NCBI GenBank assembly: GCA_008638375.1 | Contig: CM018032.1 | Span: 2,671,001-2,735,000 of the forward strand | Direction of reading: 5' to 3' | Origin: Nyssa sinensis | Lineage: Eukaryota; Streptophyta; Magnoliopsida; Cornales; Nyssaceae | Length of the DNA: 64,000 nucleotides | Shown here: positions 44,000 through 55,537 of the stretch, piece by piece | How the letters are laid out: each line of letters starts with the position of its first letter | Position numbering within the stretch: the first letter of the stretch is position 1 | The notes under the pieces: model-generated | Seen by the model: the letters and a program-made list of their open reading frames with translations, nothing else | Told to the model about the DNA's origin: nothing | Database searches by the model: none | Position numbers and translations under genes: made by a program

Positions 44000-46647
44000 G
44001 TGATGCAAGACTGATGCAATGCTAACATGTTGAACCAGACTAGACGAGTTAGTTCTCAAGGGTTCCATTCCAATTCAGTTGAAGGTGGACCAGACTGGAC
44101 GTTTTGAATCGCAATTTCTTATAATTGAATCCTTACCCCAGAATTTTACAAAAATTATGAAATTACTTAGAAAATTACTTAAAAATTTATTAGAAAAAAT
44201 TACTAAAACACCCTTAAGCTTAAAGTTGGCCAATTAAAGTGCAAAAAGAATCTAACACAACGGTTTTTGGGTGTTCTGGACACAATGGTAGAGTCCGATT
44301 TAGAAAATTAAACCTTAAAATATACGAACAGGCAAATTGAAACAATTTCAATTATGTCCTCAACAATTAATTAAGCTACCGAATGAACCCCAATGACAAT
44401 GAGAATACCTACCTTAACGTTTTTCGACATTCCAAACTCAACCGTTTTAGCAAACGAAGTACCGAAAATACATATACATAGAAATGTAAAATTTCCAAAC
44501 AGCCCTTAGTATTGTACGGGCTACTAAACAGATTGAAAAAATATAAAAAGGGACATAATTAACATTTTTTGATTCTTTGAACTTAACAATGAGGTCAAAT
44601 TAAGCACTTGGGTAATGTGGTCCCGCATGAAAGTATAAAATTACGAAAACGTCTTTAAATTTAATATAAGCCACAAATAGGCAAATTAAGATCCAGAAAA
44701 TGCTAAATTTATTATCTTTGATATTCCAAACCTAACAGTGATGTCTGTTTAGGAAAAATTGAACACCAAAACAAACTAAGAAATAACGAATACGTCCCTG
44801 GGACTTAATGAAGATACAACTAAAGCATAGAAAGTACAAAAAAACCATACTAACATATATAGGAGCTTTTAAGTATGAAAATGAGTTCCATTTAAGATAA
44901 TTGGGTATTGAAGACACGAGATATGAACGGTAAATTATCGAATTACCTTTAAAGCATAGTTCAACAACTAGATGAACTCAGAAAGTAAACGTATGGCTTA
45001 TCTTATAATTAAAAGACCCTCTAGACTAAAAAATGAAGTCTAATAAGGTAAATGGGGTACTGAACAATACAAGACATGAAAAATGGCAGATGACCAAAAT
45101 GCACGTAAAGATTAAAGTAAGCCACATGATAAACTACAAAGTGTTAGGAACCCTAACTAAAGATCGTGAGTATTAAACAATAAGATTAGGTCCATAAGAG
45201 ACTAAGAATATTAAATAAGCAAAGATTTAAGTTGAGAGATATGTACTGATATAGTATCAATGTATTATGATCCATGATTTAGGATTACCAGCAAGTAAAT
45301 GAGATAAGAAGAATGCCAAGACATGTCAAGTAGGTAGGTAAGCAAATGACTGTGGACTCTGGACCACATGTAAGTAACCCTGAACCTTGAAGTAGAGACA
45401 TTTTCTATGAAATGTAGTTCTTTTACAGCTTTATGACATTACATGTAAATTTTTAATAGCTTTATGACATGTTTCAAACTATTATACTAAACATTTCAAT
45501 TATGTGACTATTTTTAGAATACTGAGATAAATATTTGAATTGCATGCTTTTAAATTGCATCTTTTTAAATATTTTATAGCATGGATAGCTTGAAATTTTT
45601 TTTGAAAGAATGTTTTAAGTTTTATGTGCCCTACAAAACCCTTACAGGGGTTAAGAGCTGGTAGACTTTCAGATAAGTCTTCATAAGTGACTCGGTCGGG
45701 AGTCTAAATCTGGTAATAGAGCCATATAAGCCCAGAGCTCAGAATTTCAGTATGGCCAGCAAGGTGACATTTACAGTCCACAAGGGACTTAGCTTATAAG
45801 ATGTATGACACAAAATATTTTACAGCTTCAGTTTCCATATCACCATATGACAACCTATGGTCCTAAGGTACAAAAGTTTTAAAAAAGCGTGGCATGTATT
45901 ATTTGTTTATGAATATCATATTTTATGATATCATGATTATCTTGCAAAACTATCTGACATAAACTATTGCATAGTTTCAAATAGATATCTTGTAACTCTC
46001 AGTTGTATGCTTATGTTTTAAGAATGCCAGTAGCTTTCAGTATAGATATTTTTTATTGTTATCCATGAAAGTTTTATGAAATTTTCAGATTTATGAAAAA
46101 GGGTTTTTAGAAACTCATGACAGGGGACTGGTGTTACTCACGAGCTTTTCATTAAGCTTTTAGGGTTTTATCATGTATATTTTTAGGAACGACTAAGAAG
46201 TTTACAAATCCAGATGTTAGTAAGCTATAATGAATAGAGACTCTAGCTAAAAGAGGATTAGTATCCTAGTCATGGAGATAGCAACCTGAAGCGACAGATA
46301 GCAGATTGATGTGATAGCTTGGAGTAAGAATAGAATGTGAACGATGTTCATCGATGAAGTATTAGTTCAGATACTAATGTGTAATGTAAGGTTGTACTCA
46401 TATTATTGTAACTCTGATGTTATGTTACTAATGCTCTGCCAAGTGTGACTACATTCAAACAAAAATTTTTACAAACTCAGATTTTCGCTACATAACTTTA
46501 TATGACCGAATGTAATCTACTTAGTTATGTAAAGAGATTTTTGATTATACACGTCATCAATATGCTAAACAGAGTTAGTGTATTGGCTTAGTGCCTAACA
46601 AGCCGGTCATTAACCCTAATTTGTATAGGGTGGGGTTCAGGATATGA
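44000..46647 (+). mobile_element. Diverged chromovirus-type LTR (plus orientation), 5' end unclear
   Basis: Landmarks parallel those of the solo LTR at 27072-29990: GGACACAATGGTAGAGTCCGAT compares with CGGACTCAACCATGGAGTCTGAT, and a CCTTACAGGGGTTAAG block lies before the 3' third. It ends GGATATGACA. It is considerably degraded. Confidence 0.45.
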
Positions 46648-47099
46648 CATGGTCACTAGTATCCTTAGCCCTATTGTATGGAATGAACTTTGGGACAACA
46701 AACTTCTTTGGTCATTTCTCTGCCATTATGGCTAGGATGAAAGGCGCGAAAAGCCTCCCGAGCTGTTTACTCAATTCGTCTTGTTCTAGAAGATGAAAAA
46801 TGCCCCTCACTACCGCACCCTCTCCTCTACCCCACTGTCACCACCGCGCCATTATTAGACACCCTTACTATAGATTGCAATCTCATATCTCAAGGGTTAA
46901 TCTAAGGTCATGTTTGGTAGGTTGAGATGAGGGTGGGAATGAAATGCGTATTCCTGATGTTATTTCATTCCTGTGTTTGTTTAGACTTTTTAAGCCAGAA
47001 TAATCATTCCAAATGGAATGCCTATTCTCAAAGAAGCCGGAATCGTCATTCCTTACCAAAAGTCACGGAATGCTCATTCCATTCCTTACCAAAATTTTT
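46648..47099. other. Non-coding DNA right of the repeat block
   Basis: It may contain a further stretch of the PMD fragment near 46650-46790, but the frame is not convincing. ATTCC-rich words from about 46920 resemble those of hAT-type MITEs. Confidence 0.35.
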
Positions 47100-47290
47100 A
47101 ATTTTTTTTTTTTGCCAATAAAAAAAATGCAAATTGAATTTTTTTTTTTTGCCAATAAAATAAATGCAGGTTGATTTTTTTTTTTTGCCAATAAATTTTT
47201 TTTTTTTTGCCAATAAAAAAAAAAATACAAGTTAGAGGTTTTTTTGCCAATAATTTTTTTTTTTTTTTGCCAATAAAAAAAATGTAGGTT
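47100..47290. repeat. Poly-T minisatellite with TTTGCCAATAAA core
   Basis: Six copies of TTTTTTGCCAATAAA, separated by AAATGCAGGTTGA-like linkers and T-runs of 8-12. The long minus-strand open frame here (47063-47338) is only a translation of the repeat. Confidence 0.8.
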
Positions 47291-48438
47291 GAAATTTTTT
47301 TTCATTAGATGTACATGAAAATTTTGAAATTTGTACAAGTACTTTGAATATCTAACTTAATATTAACTTCATTCCAATAATTTGATGGTTTAAACTAAAC
47401 ACAAGAATGTAATTATCATTCCATTATTAGATATTCAACCAAACAAAAAAATAAAATAATTATTCTCATTCTATTCCTATTCTATTATATTCTTGATGCT
47501 ATTCTATTCCTGTCTTATTTTATTTAAGTGTAATAAAAGTGAAAGTTTTTCAAAGATCACAATCTCACTACCCCATTGAACCTTAGATCACAAAGGTTAA
47601 TCCACTGCCGCACTTGCTAGCTAATCAAAGTCATCCTCAAGATTAACAATCTCAGTTTGCAAGGGCCTAGAGTAGTAATTGCTGGGTTTTTCTTGAGACT
47701 AGAGGGCCTTGAGGTTAACAATCTACAGTAAGTTAGTGGGAGCGACTTGCCGGATCGAAGTCATAAATGATGGCACTCCCAAACATCCTTTACCTTTCGT
47801 TGAAGTTTTTTCACAATAGATTCGAAAAAGATGTTTTAGATTTGAGAAAAGAAAATTCTATTCGAAAAGAAAAATCAAGAACAAAAACTTTTCAAGATAA
47901 GGAGTTTCAATTAATTCGATATTTTGGATAAGAAATTGATTCAGGTTGCAACGGTCATTATCTCCTACTATGGCAGAGGGTGGTGGTGGCGTTGATTTTT
48001 TATTCGGGGACCGAGATGGTGGTGATGGGCGAGAGAAAGTGAAGGGAGCACCGATGGAAGTGGGCGACAAATGGTGATGGGTAAGAGGAATGGAGGAGGT
48101 TTGTAGAGAAAAATCACAATATTTCTTTATCGGGATTTACTACAGAACCTTCATTTTCAAATTCTCATGGATTTGTTTAGTGAGATACTTTTAGAAAGAG
48201 AGAGCGAAGGTGTGGCGTGGCAATGGGAGTGGCAGCTTCAGAGACTACAATTAAGGTAAGGGGAAAGTATAAACATCAAAATTTTGAAGGAATTTTAGCG
48301 ACGTAGGGGAGTTTTAATTTTTTAAAAAGTGCTAACAAAATAGAGAGAAAAAAATATAATTTTCAAACTTTTGGGGGAGGGGGGCATGGCCCACTTGCTC
48401 TCCCTCACCCTCCCCCAGCTCTAGACGTGGCAGTCATG
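47291..48438. other. Intergenic DNA, no gene recognised
   Basis: Short frames only. Weakly similar direct words (AGGGTTAATCTAAGG near 46895, AAAGGTTAATCC near 47592) bracket the ATTCC-rich stretch, but they do not define element ends. Confidence 0.45.
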
Positions 48439-48780
48439 TACTACAAGAAAACTTATTTTTAGTGATGCTTACTATTGGTGGCGCATGTATGAGCATTCTT
48501 AATAATGATCTTTAGCGACGCATGGTATGAGTTGCGTTAAAGAGTGCGAAAAAGTGAAATTGTCACGCGCGAGAACTTATTGACGACACTTTGAAACTTT
48601 TCTTTAGCATGCGTCGCTAATAGTGATCTTTAGTGACGCACAATATGGATGTCATTAAAGAGTGAAAAAAAGTGAAAATGCCATGCGCGGGAACTTATTG
48701 GCGACGCTTCAAAACTTTTAGCAATGCTTTGAAACTTTTTGCAACGCTCGTGTTCATCACAAATAGTTCAGAGCCATTTC
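48439..48780 (+). mobile_element. Terminus of a CACTA-like (En/Spm) transposon
   Basis: TACTACAAGAAAAC at 48439 is one change from CACTACAAGAAAA, the terminal sequence of many plant CACTA elements. It is followed by repeated subterminal words (TTTAGCGACGC, TTTAGTGACGC, TTGGCGACGC) in two ~110-bp tandem units (about 48507-48620 and 48621-48720). Subterminal repeats are where CACTA transposases bind. The opposite end was not found, so the element is partial or diverged. Confidence 0.6.
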
Positions 48781-48801
48781 ACGCGATCTCTCTCAACCTC
48801 T

Positions 48802-48891
48802 ATGAAGAGCCCCACCACTACCTCTGCTGCTATCCTTGCTGAGGTCGTCATTATTCGATTTGGCCACGACTGGGATGAATCTTGCATCTAG
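48802..48891 (+). pseudogene. Captured exon fragment of the Dim1/YLS8 (U5 snRNP thioredoxin-like) gene
   Basis: A 29-codon frame from ATG 48802 ends in a stop at 48889. Residues from 48829 on read AILAE, then VVIIRFGHDWDESC. RFGHDWDE is the signature of Dim1/DIB1/YLS8, a highly conserved component of the spliceosomal U5 particle. The normal protein has a few more residues between AILAE and VVIRFG, so a small deletion is present. The last codon (TAG) is followed by GTACAC, resembling an exon-intron border retained from the parent gene. The sequence before AILA does not look like the parent. It lies about 20 bp inside the CACTA-like end, which suggests transposon capture. Confidence 0.7.
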
Positions 48892-49403
48892 GTACACCTT
48901 TATGGACCTTCCTCTCTTATTTTCTTTTCCTTTCCTTTTTCAAGAATGTTGATTTTGATTTAATTCCTTACATGTGTCTTTTATTTTCCCCAAAACTTCT
49001 TTGTGTCCCTAAATGGAGGAAAATGTTATATACACGAATTGGTGGGACATTCTCCATCTTAAATACCAGGGAGCTAATTGGTGGGATAATCAGAAGATAT
49101 TGGAGTATATGATTTAATTCATTTTCTTCGAGCTTTGGAATTATGAGAATTGTTGGAAAAGAAGTATAACAATCAAGAGCTTCAGAGTCTAATCTTATTT
49201 TGTGAACAAAGAAAACCATTCTCTTTAAACTTTTAATCATAACATCAATTTACATCTCATTATTACTATTTAGCTCAACACATTCACACAGAGTTCGATT
49301 CGTTGAAATCTAAAACCATCAATTTGAAAAGTACTTTCCAAGTTAGACTTCTCAAAGATACGTGTGATTTAAAAACATTATAAATTCTTGCATAATTTGT
49401 GTT
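48892..49403. other. Non-coding DNA, possibly captured intron sequence
   Basis: Follows the putative splice donor at 48892. It is T-rich and without a recognisable exon. Interrupted by the copia insertion at 49409. Confidence 0.4.
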
Positions 49404-49408
49404 GCATT

Positions 49409-49962
49409 TGTTGAAATTAAAAGTAAAATGGATCACCAAAAAGAATACAAAACAGAGAATAAAATTCTGCTACACTATCACACAAATTTCACTCAAGAAA
49501 CATCTCTATTTTCATTAAAAATTATCAAAATATCAAGGAATACAAGAGAGAAGACCAAACTGATTTTTCCAGCAAGAAAACACACAAAAAAAAAAACAGT
49601 CACAAAATGAAGCTACAGCTCCTCACAAATCTGCTGCGTTTTTCCTTTGCAGCAACTCACTTTTTCTCTTTTTTTTTTTTTTTCTCTCTCTGTTTTCCAG
49701 CCGTCCACACTCTATGTTATGAGCAGCAACTCCAGCCACTTTTCCTTGGTCAAAACACCTCTAATTTTTGCCACTTTATGGCCAACTATTCCAAGACAAC
49801 CTGTTCAACTTTCCCATGCAACTATTGATGAACAAAACTCCATAAATAGACCTCCAAAAATAGCTTGGACACTTCTAGTGTTTACCTCTTCAAATACCAT
49901 GACTTTTCAATACCCAAAAATACACAAACAACCTTTTAAGAATTGAGTTTATAAAACTAGCA
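49409..49962 (-). mobile_element. 3' LTR of copia element D
   Basis: On the minus strand it runs from TGCTAGTTTTATAAAC to AATTTCAACA. The second T of the 5' terminus is C here and T in the other LTR. Confidence 0.93.
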
Positions 49963-52900
49963 TCCCCCCTTAAACTCAATTCCTTGAGTTCTCATGCCTA
50001 ACATCATTTTCAATCTTCCAAACACATCATGCTTTAATGGCTTTGTAAAAATGTCGGCAACTTGATCTTGAGTCTTGCAATGCACTAACTTCACTTCTCC
50101 ATTCTTCACATGCTCTCTAATAAAATGGTAGCGCATATCAATATGTTTACTCCTCTCATGGAATACCGGGTTCTTTGCCAACGCCATCGCCGATCTATTA
50201 TCAACAAGGATCTCCGTATAAATTTCTTGAGAAAATCCCAAATAATTCAACAAGTTCCTCAACCAAATAGCATGACACACCGTAGAATTTGCAGCTACAT
50301 ACTCCGCTTCACACGTAGACAAAGTAACAATTGCTTGCTTCTTGGATGACCATGTAAAAGCCGTATCTCCCATGAAAAAACAATAACCCGAGGTACTTTT
50401 CCTTTCATCCAAATCTCGTCCCCAATCACTATCCGAGTATCCAACAAGTCTAAAATCATTAGTACAAGAATAAAATAAGCCATCATTGAATGTACCTTTG
50501 ATGTAACGCAAAATCCTCTTTGCCGCATTAAGATGAGTTTGATCCGGTGTTTCCATGTATCTACTAACCAAACCAACTCCATAAAGAATGTCCGGCCTTG
50601 TGCAAGTAAGGTATCGAAGACTTCCAACTAAACTTTTAAAGTAAGTTGGATCAACATTTCCACCACTAATGTTCTTCCTCAATTCCAATCCAATTTCTAC
50701 GGGTGTGTTCACCGGGTTGCAAGAATCCATCTTGAACTTCTTGAGCACTTCCTTTGCATAGCCACTTTGAAAAATAAAAATTTCATCTTCACTTTGCTTA
50801 ACCTCAATTCCAAGGAAATGAGACATTAAGCCAATATCGGTCATTTCAAACTCTTTAACCATGCTTTTCTTGAATCCATCAAACATCATTGGATCATTGC
50901 CGGTAAAGATCAAGTCATCAACATAAAGGCAAACAAGTAGCACACTTCCATTGCCATCCATCTTCATATACAATGCATGCTCATAAGGACACTTTTGAAA
51001 ACCATTCTCATGAAAATACTTATCAATTCTAGCATTCCATGCACGCGGTGCTTGCTTTAATCCATAGAGAGCTTTTCTCAACTTATACACTTTATCTTCA
51101 TGTCTCTTTTTCACATATCCCAAAGGTTGTTCAACATAAATCTCCTCCTCAAGAAATCCATTCAAGAATGCCGATTTTACATCAAGTTGGTAAAACTTCC
51201 ACTTGTTTTGTGCCGCCAAAGAAATCATCAACCTAATTGTTTCCAAACGAGCAACGGGAGCAAATACCTCATCATAATCAATTCCAGCCCTTTGCTTATA
51301 GCCTTTAGCAACCAACCTTGCCTTGTATCTTTGGACTTCACCATTCGCATCCTTCTTGGTTTTATAAACCCACTTCACACCAATTGCTTTATGACCTTGG
51401 GGAAGACTAACTAGTGCCCATGTATCATTCTTTTCAATTGCCTTCATTTCTTCATCCATTGCTATTCTCCATTTTTCTTCTTGAACTGCTTCTTCAAAAC
51501 ATAAAGGATCACAATCCATGAATAAACAAAACAAATTCAAGTTACCTTCAAAATTTTCCGTAGACTCATAAATCTCTTGCAAACTTCTCATTTTTCTTGG
51601 CCTTTCACTTGAGCTTGAATCCGATGATGAAGATGATGATGATTCACCTGTAGAAGATGAAGGGGATCCATGTGGAGGTGTTTGTGGCACTCTTTGGACT
51701 TCCCTTGGTTCTTCGGACTCTTCTTCTTCAAGCATAAGTTCCACTTCGGTGGCTGGAATTTTTTCTTTCCAATCCCACATGTCTTCCTCTTCAAAGATAA
51801 CATCTCTAGTCATGATCACTTTCTTGGTAATGGGGTTGTACAACTTGTACCCCATTGTTCTATCACCATACCCAAGAAAAATGCACTTTTCGCCTTTATC
51901 ATCAAGCTTTGTCCTCTTTGTTTCGGGAATCTTCGCATAAGCAATACATCCAAAAACTTTAAGATGGGCTACACTTGGCTTAAATGAACACCAAGCTTCC
52001 TTTGGAGTCTTGAAACGAACACTTTTGGTTGGACATCGATTCAACAAGTACACTGCACATGCTACGGCTTCGGCCCAAAATTCTCTAAGCAATCTCTTTC
52101 CTTTCAACATACTTCTAGCCATATCAAGAATAGTTCTATTTTTTCTTTCCGCAACTCCATTCAATTGAGGTGTGTAGCTTGGCATGAACTGATGCACAAT
52201 TCCATGCTCCTTGCAATAATTTTCAAATAAATCAGAATTATATTCACCACCTTGATCGGATCTCAACCTCTTGATAAAATAGCCACTTTGCTTCTCAATA
52301 AGATTCTTGAACTCCTTAAAAACTTCAAACACTTCGGACTTCTTTCTTAAAAAATACACCCAAGTCTTCCGGCTATAGTCATCAATAAAAGTAAGAAAAT
52401 AGCGATTTTTACCATTTGACATAGGCTTCAAAGGACCACAAACATCGGTGTGCACAAGCTCCAAGGGTCGAGATGCTCTCCACTTGACTTCTCTTGAAAA
52501 ACTTAATCTGTGATGCTTGCCAAGAATACACCCTTCACATAACTCATCCGGATGATCTATGTAGGGTAGACCCTTCACCATTTTCTTGCTAGACAAAAGC
52601 TTCAAGCCACCAAAATTAAGATGTCCAAGTCTCAAGTGCCACAACCAAGAATCATCCTTAATAATAGCATTCAAACATCTCATAGCATCATGTTGAATAT
52701 TCAAAGGAAACATTCTATTCTTGGACATTTTCACATTAGCAATCAAATTACCAAGAACATCTTTAATTGTAAGACGAAGATTCTTCATGCTAATATCATA
52801 TCCCTTTTCTAAAAGTTGTCCCAAACTCAAAATGCTATTCTTCATATCCGGCACATAATAAACATCGGAAATAAAATCATGATTGCCATTCTTGAGCCTA

Positions 52901-54126
52901 ATAAGAATTTTACCTTTGCCTTTCACCGGAATGTTGGAGGAGTCACCAAAAGTAACTTTACCTTGTGTCACTTCATCAAGTTCTACAAACATATGCTTCT
53001 TGCCACACATATGGTTGCTCGCCCCAGAATCAAGAAACCACACATTGCCATTGTCTTCCTCGGATCCATCATAGGCCAACAACAAAGTAGATCCTGCTTC
53101 ATTACTTGCTTTCTCAGCATAATTCACATGTTCTTCAACACCTTTATTTGCACTTGCCCAACACTCATTGCTATAATGCCCAAACTTGTGACAATTGAAG
53201 CATTCAACATTTCTCTTGTCAAAACCTTGATTATTGTAATTGCCTCTTGTTCTTCCTCGTCCTCTTCCTCTTGAACCATAAAAATTCTGATTTCTTGCAT
53301 CATTAGTGAATTGGCCTCTTCCTCTTCTTCCTCTATTAGCATAGCCTCTTCCATGACCTTCGTAGCCTCTTCCTCTATTGCCATAACCTCTACTTCGTGT
53401 TCCGTTACCTCTTCCTCTATGAGATGTACCACCTTGAAATTCTCTATTTTCATCTTTCAAAGAAAGCTTGGATTGGAGAGCTTGATCAAGAGAACTTGGA
53501 GTCTTTTTATTAATACGTTGCTCATGTATTTCCAATGTTGCCATCAATTCATCAACACTTGTAGTCTTGAAATCCATGGACTGCTCAACGACTACAACAA
53601 CATGCTCAAATTTTGGGGTTAAGGTTCGTAGTATTTTTTCAATAACACGAACATCATCAATATCTTCTCCATACCTTCGCATTTGATTCACAATCACCAA
53701 AGTTCTTGAAAAATACTCTGAAATTGACTCGGCTCCATTCATATTCAAACTTTCAAATTCACTTCGCAATATTTGAAGACGAACCCGAATGGTTTTTTCA
53801 ATGCCTCTATGCATACTCTTCAAAATTTCCCAAGCTTGATTCGAGGTGGTGGCGGAAGAAATCTTCTCAAAAGTATTATCATCAATACATTGGTAAAGAA
53901 GAAATAAGGCCTTCTTATCCGTCTTCCGTGATTGCTTGAGCACTGTCTTTTGAGCATCATTAAGCGCTTGTTCTTCCTCCGTAGTCGGCTCGATGTAACC
54001 TTTTTCAACAATGTCCTAAAGATCTTGGGATTGTAACAACACCTTGATTTGAATACTCCAATTCCCATAATTATCTTTCCCCAATTTGGGAAATTGGGGT
54101 TGAAGAACATTACCCATAGTAGCCAT
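49957..54126 (-). CDS. Copia Gag-Pol polyprotein (element D), one premature TAG
   Basis: A single frame of 1390 codons from ATG 54126 to the stop at 49957. Codon 37 is TAG (54018-54016), where the family has Trp in a SQDLWDI-type motif. Everything after it is open. From Met-62 (53943) 1328 residues are uninterrupted. Numbering from that Met, the landmarks are: zinc knuckle CX2CX4HX4C at 248-261; protease DSGAS at 305-309; GAG-pre-integrase HHCC at about 436-472; integrase D500, D563 and E599 with the D-35-E spacing; RT YVDD at 1007-1010; RNase H SDSDW near 1170; and the C-terminus DIFTKPL region. It resembles TNT1-94-like proteins. It could still work by initiation at Met-62, by readthrough, or not at all; with a truncated Gag the last is likely. 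Confidence 0.93.
49963..49971 (-). other. Polypurine tract of element D
   Basis: The minus strand reads TAAGGGGGGA immediately before the 3' LTR. The stop codon of the polyprotein lies inside the LTR border region. Confidence 0.88.
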
Positions 54127-54135
54127 AACAACCAA

Positions 54136-54147
54136 GCTCTGATACCA
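54136..54147 (-). other. Primer binding site of element D (iMet tRNA)
   Basis: The minus strand reads TGGTATCAGAGC four bases from the 5' LTR and ten bases before the Gag ATG. Confidence 0.92.
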
Positions 54148-54151
54148 CTTT

Positions 54152-54702
54152 TGTTGAAATTAAAAGTAAAATGGATCACCAAAAAGAACACAAAACAGAG
54201 AATAAAATTCTGCTACACTATCACACAAATTTCACTCAAGAAACATCTCTATTTTCATTAAAAATTATCACAATATCAAGGAATACAAGAGAGAAGACCA
54301 AACTGATTTTTCCAGCAAGAAAACACACAAAAAAAAAACAGTCACAAAATGAAGCTACAGCTCCTCACAAATCTGCTGCGTTTTTCCTTTGCAGCAACTC
54401 ACTTTTTCTCTTTTTTTTTCTCTCTCTCTCTGTTTTCCAGCCGTCCACACTCTATGTTATGAGCAGCAACTCCAGCCACTTTTCCTTGGTCAAAACACCT
54501 CTAATTTTTGCCACTTTATGGCCAACTATTCCAAGACAACCTGTTCAACTTTCCCATGCAACTATTGATGAACAAAACTCCATAAATAGACCTCCAAAAA
54601 TAGCTTGGACACTTCTAGTGTTTACCTCTTCAAATACCATGACTTTTCAATACCCAAAAATACACAAACAACCTTTTAAGAATTGAGTTTATAAAACTAA
54701 CA
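54152..54702 (-). mobile_element. 5' LTR of copia element D
   Basis: On the minus strand it runs from TGTTAGTTTTATAAAC to AATTTCAACA. It is virtually identical to 49409-49962. Confidence 0.93.
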
Positions 54703-54707
54703 ACATT

Positions 54708-55532
54708 CACTTCACACACACGTACACACACACACACATATGTATGTATAGGGTAGTGATATTACTATTTTAGAAACAAAAAAGAAACGAAAAAAGGGCT
54801 TGAAGCTACATCCCCAGGACTTGGTCAACTGATTTAGGTGTATATTTTGGCAACACCTTGGTCTACTAGCATCTTCTCAATTTCTGTCTCTCTATTATCT
54901 CTTACAACCCAAGAGACTACCTGAGCTAATAAGGTCTAATCTGAGCATTACAAGAAAGAAAAGTCACATTGTGACCGAAGTATGAATAGTTAAAAGATGC
55001 AACAACAACAAAATGTTACAAAGACACTACTTAAAAAATTGAAATGCCGTTAATTTTGGCATTTTGATTTTCTCACACTTCTTTTCCAACTGCCCATTCT
55101 GTTACAAGGTTCCCCACCCTAATTTCGTTTATCCTTCAATTATTCAAACTTTTTAGCCACTTGTTATGCCACCTGCACATAATATTTTCCATTCTTTTGG
55201 GTCCCTTAGCTGGGCTACACAATGGAGTATTGCCCTCTGCCTACCCATAGTTTACTTAGTTGACATCTTCTAAAATTTTCCATCAATTTATTTCTTCTAA
55301 GAAAAGGTGACGTATTTAGTTAGTAATGAGGTTGGATCGGTTCCGAACTGGTACTCGTTTAGAATCAACATTCAGACATATTTTAGGAAGGAGAGTTCAA
55401 CAATGAGACATTTGTTGTTTGATATATTCCAAATCCTATCTTTATGTTTCGTATTCTTATCAGAATAAGCAAGGCGCCCATCTTATAAAAGGAGACTAAA
55501 AATTGCGCCCTAACTCATGGTGAATTCTTTTG
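54708..55532. other. Intergenic DNA between elements D and B
   Basis: Begins with a CA-rich microsatellite (54712-54740). No gene recognised. CATTACAAGAAAGAAAA at 54945 faintly resembles a CACTA end but lacks subterminal repeats. Confidence 0.5.
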
Positions 55533-55537
55533 AATAT

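Larger units (their letters stand above)
40503..46647. mobile_element. 6.1-kb block of LTR-like repeat DNA inserted at the PMD fragment
   Basis: The left edge begins TGTCACGCCCCTAACCC, the complement of a chromovirus LTR 3' end (GGGGCGTGACA). The right edge ends GGTTCAGGATATGACA, also like an LTR 3' end. The block thus seems to hold two LTR-derived pieces in opposite orientation rather than one element. No matching target duplication was found. No gag or pol is visible. It includes the two minisatellites listed separately. Confidence 0.5.
49409..54702 (-). mobile_element. Young, nearly intact Ty1/copia retrotransposon (element D)
   Basis: LTRs 49409-49962 (554 bp) and 54152-54702 (551 bp) differ by only about three substitutions plus homopolymer length changes (about 0.5%), so the insertion is recent. 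Flanks are GCATT on the left and ACATT on the right, a 5-bp duplication with one mismatch. Primer binding site, polypurine tract and a single polyprotein frame are all present in minus orientation. It split the DNA following the captured Dim1 fragment. Confidence 0.95.

Noticed and set aside
46650..46800. Continuation of the plant-mobile-domain fragment on the far side of the repeat block
   Set aside because: Suggestive hydrophobic runs only; frame and motif order are not convincing and no target duplication links the two sides.
47063..47338. Minus-strand open frame of 91 codons
   Set aside because: It is only the translation of the TTTGCCAATAAA minisatellite.
54945..54965. Second CACTA-like end (CATTACAAGAAAG)
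   Set aside because: Same orientation as the end at 48439, no subterminal repeats, and two mismatches in the key terminal bases.
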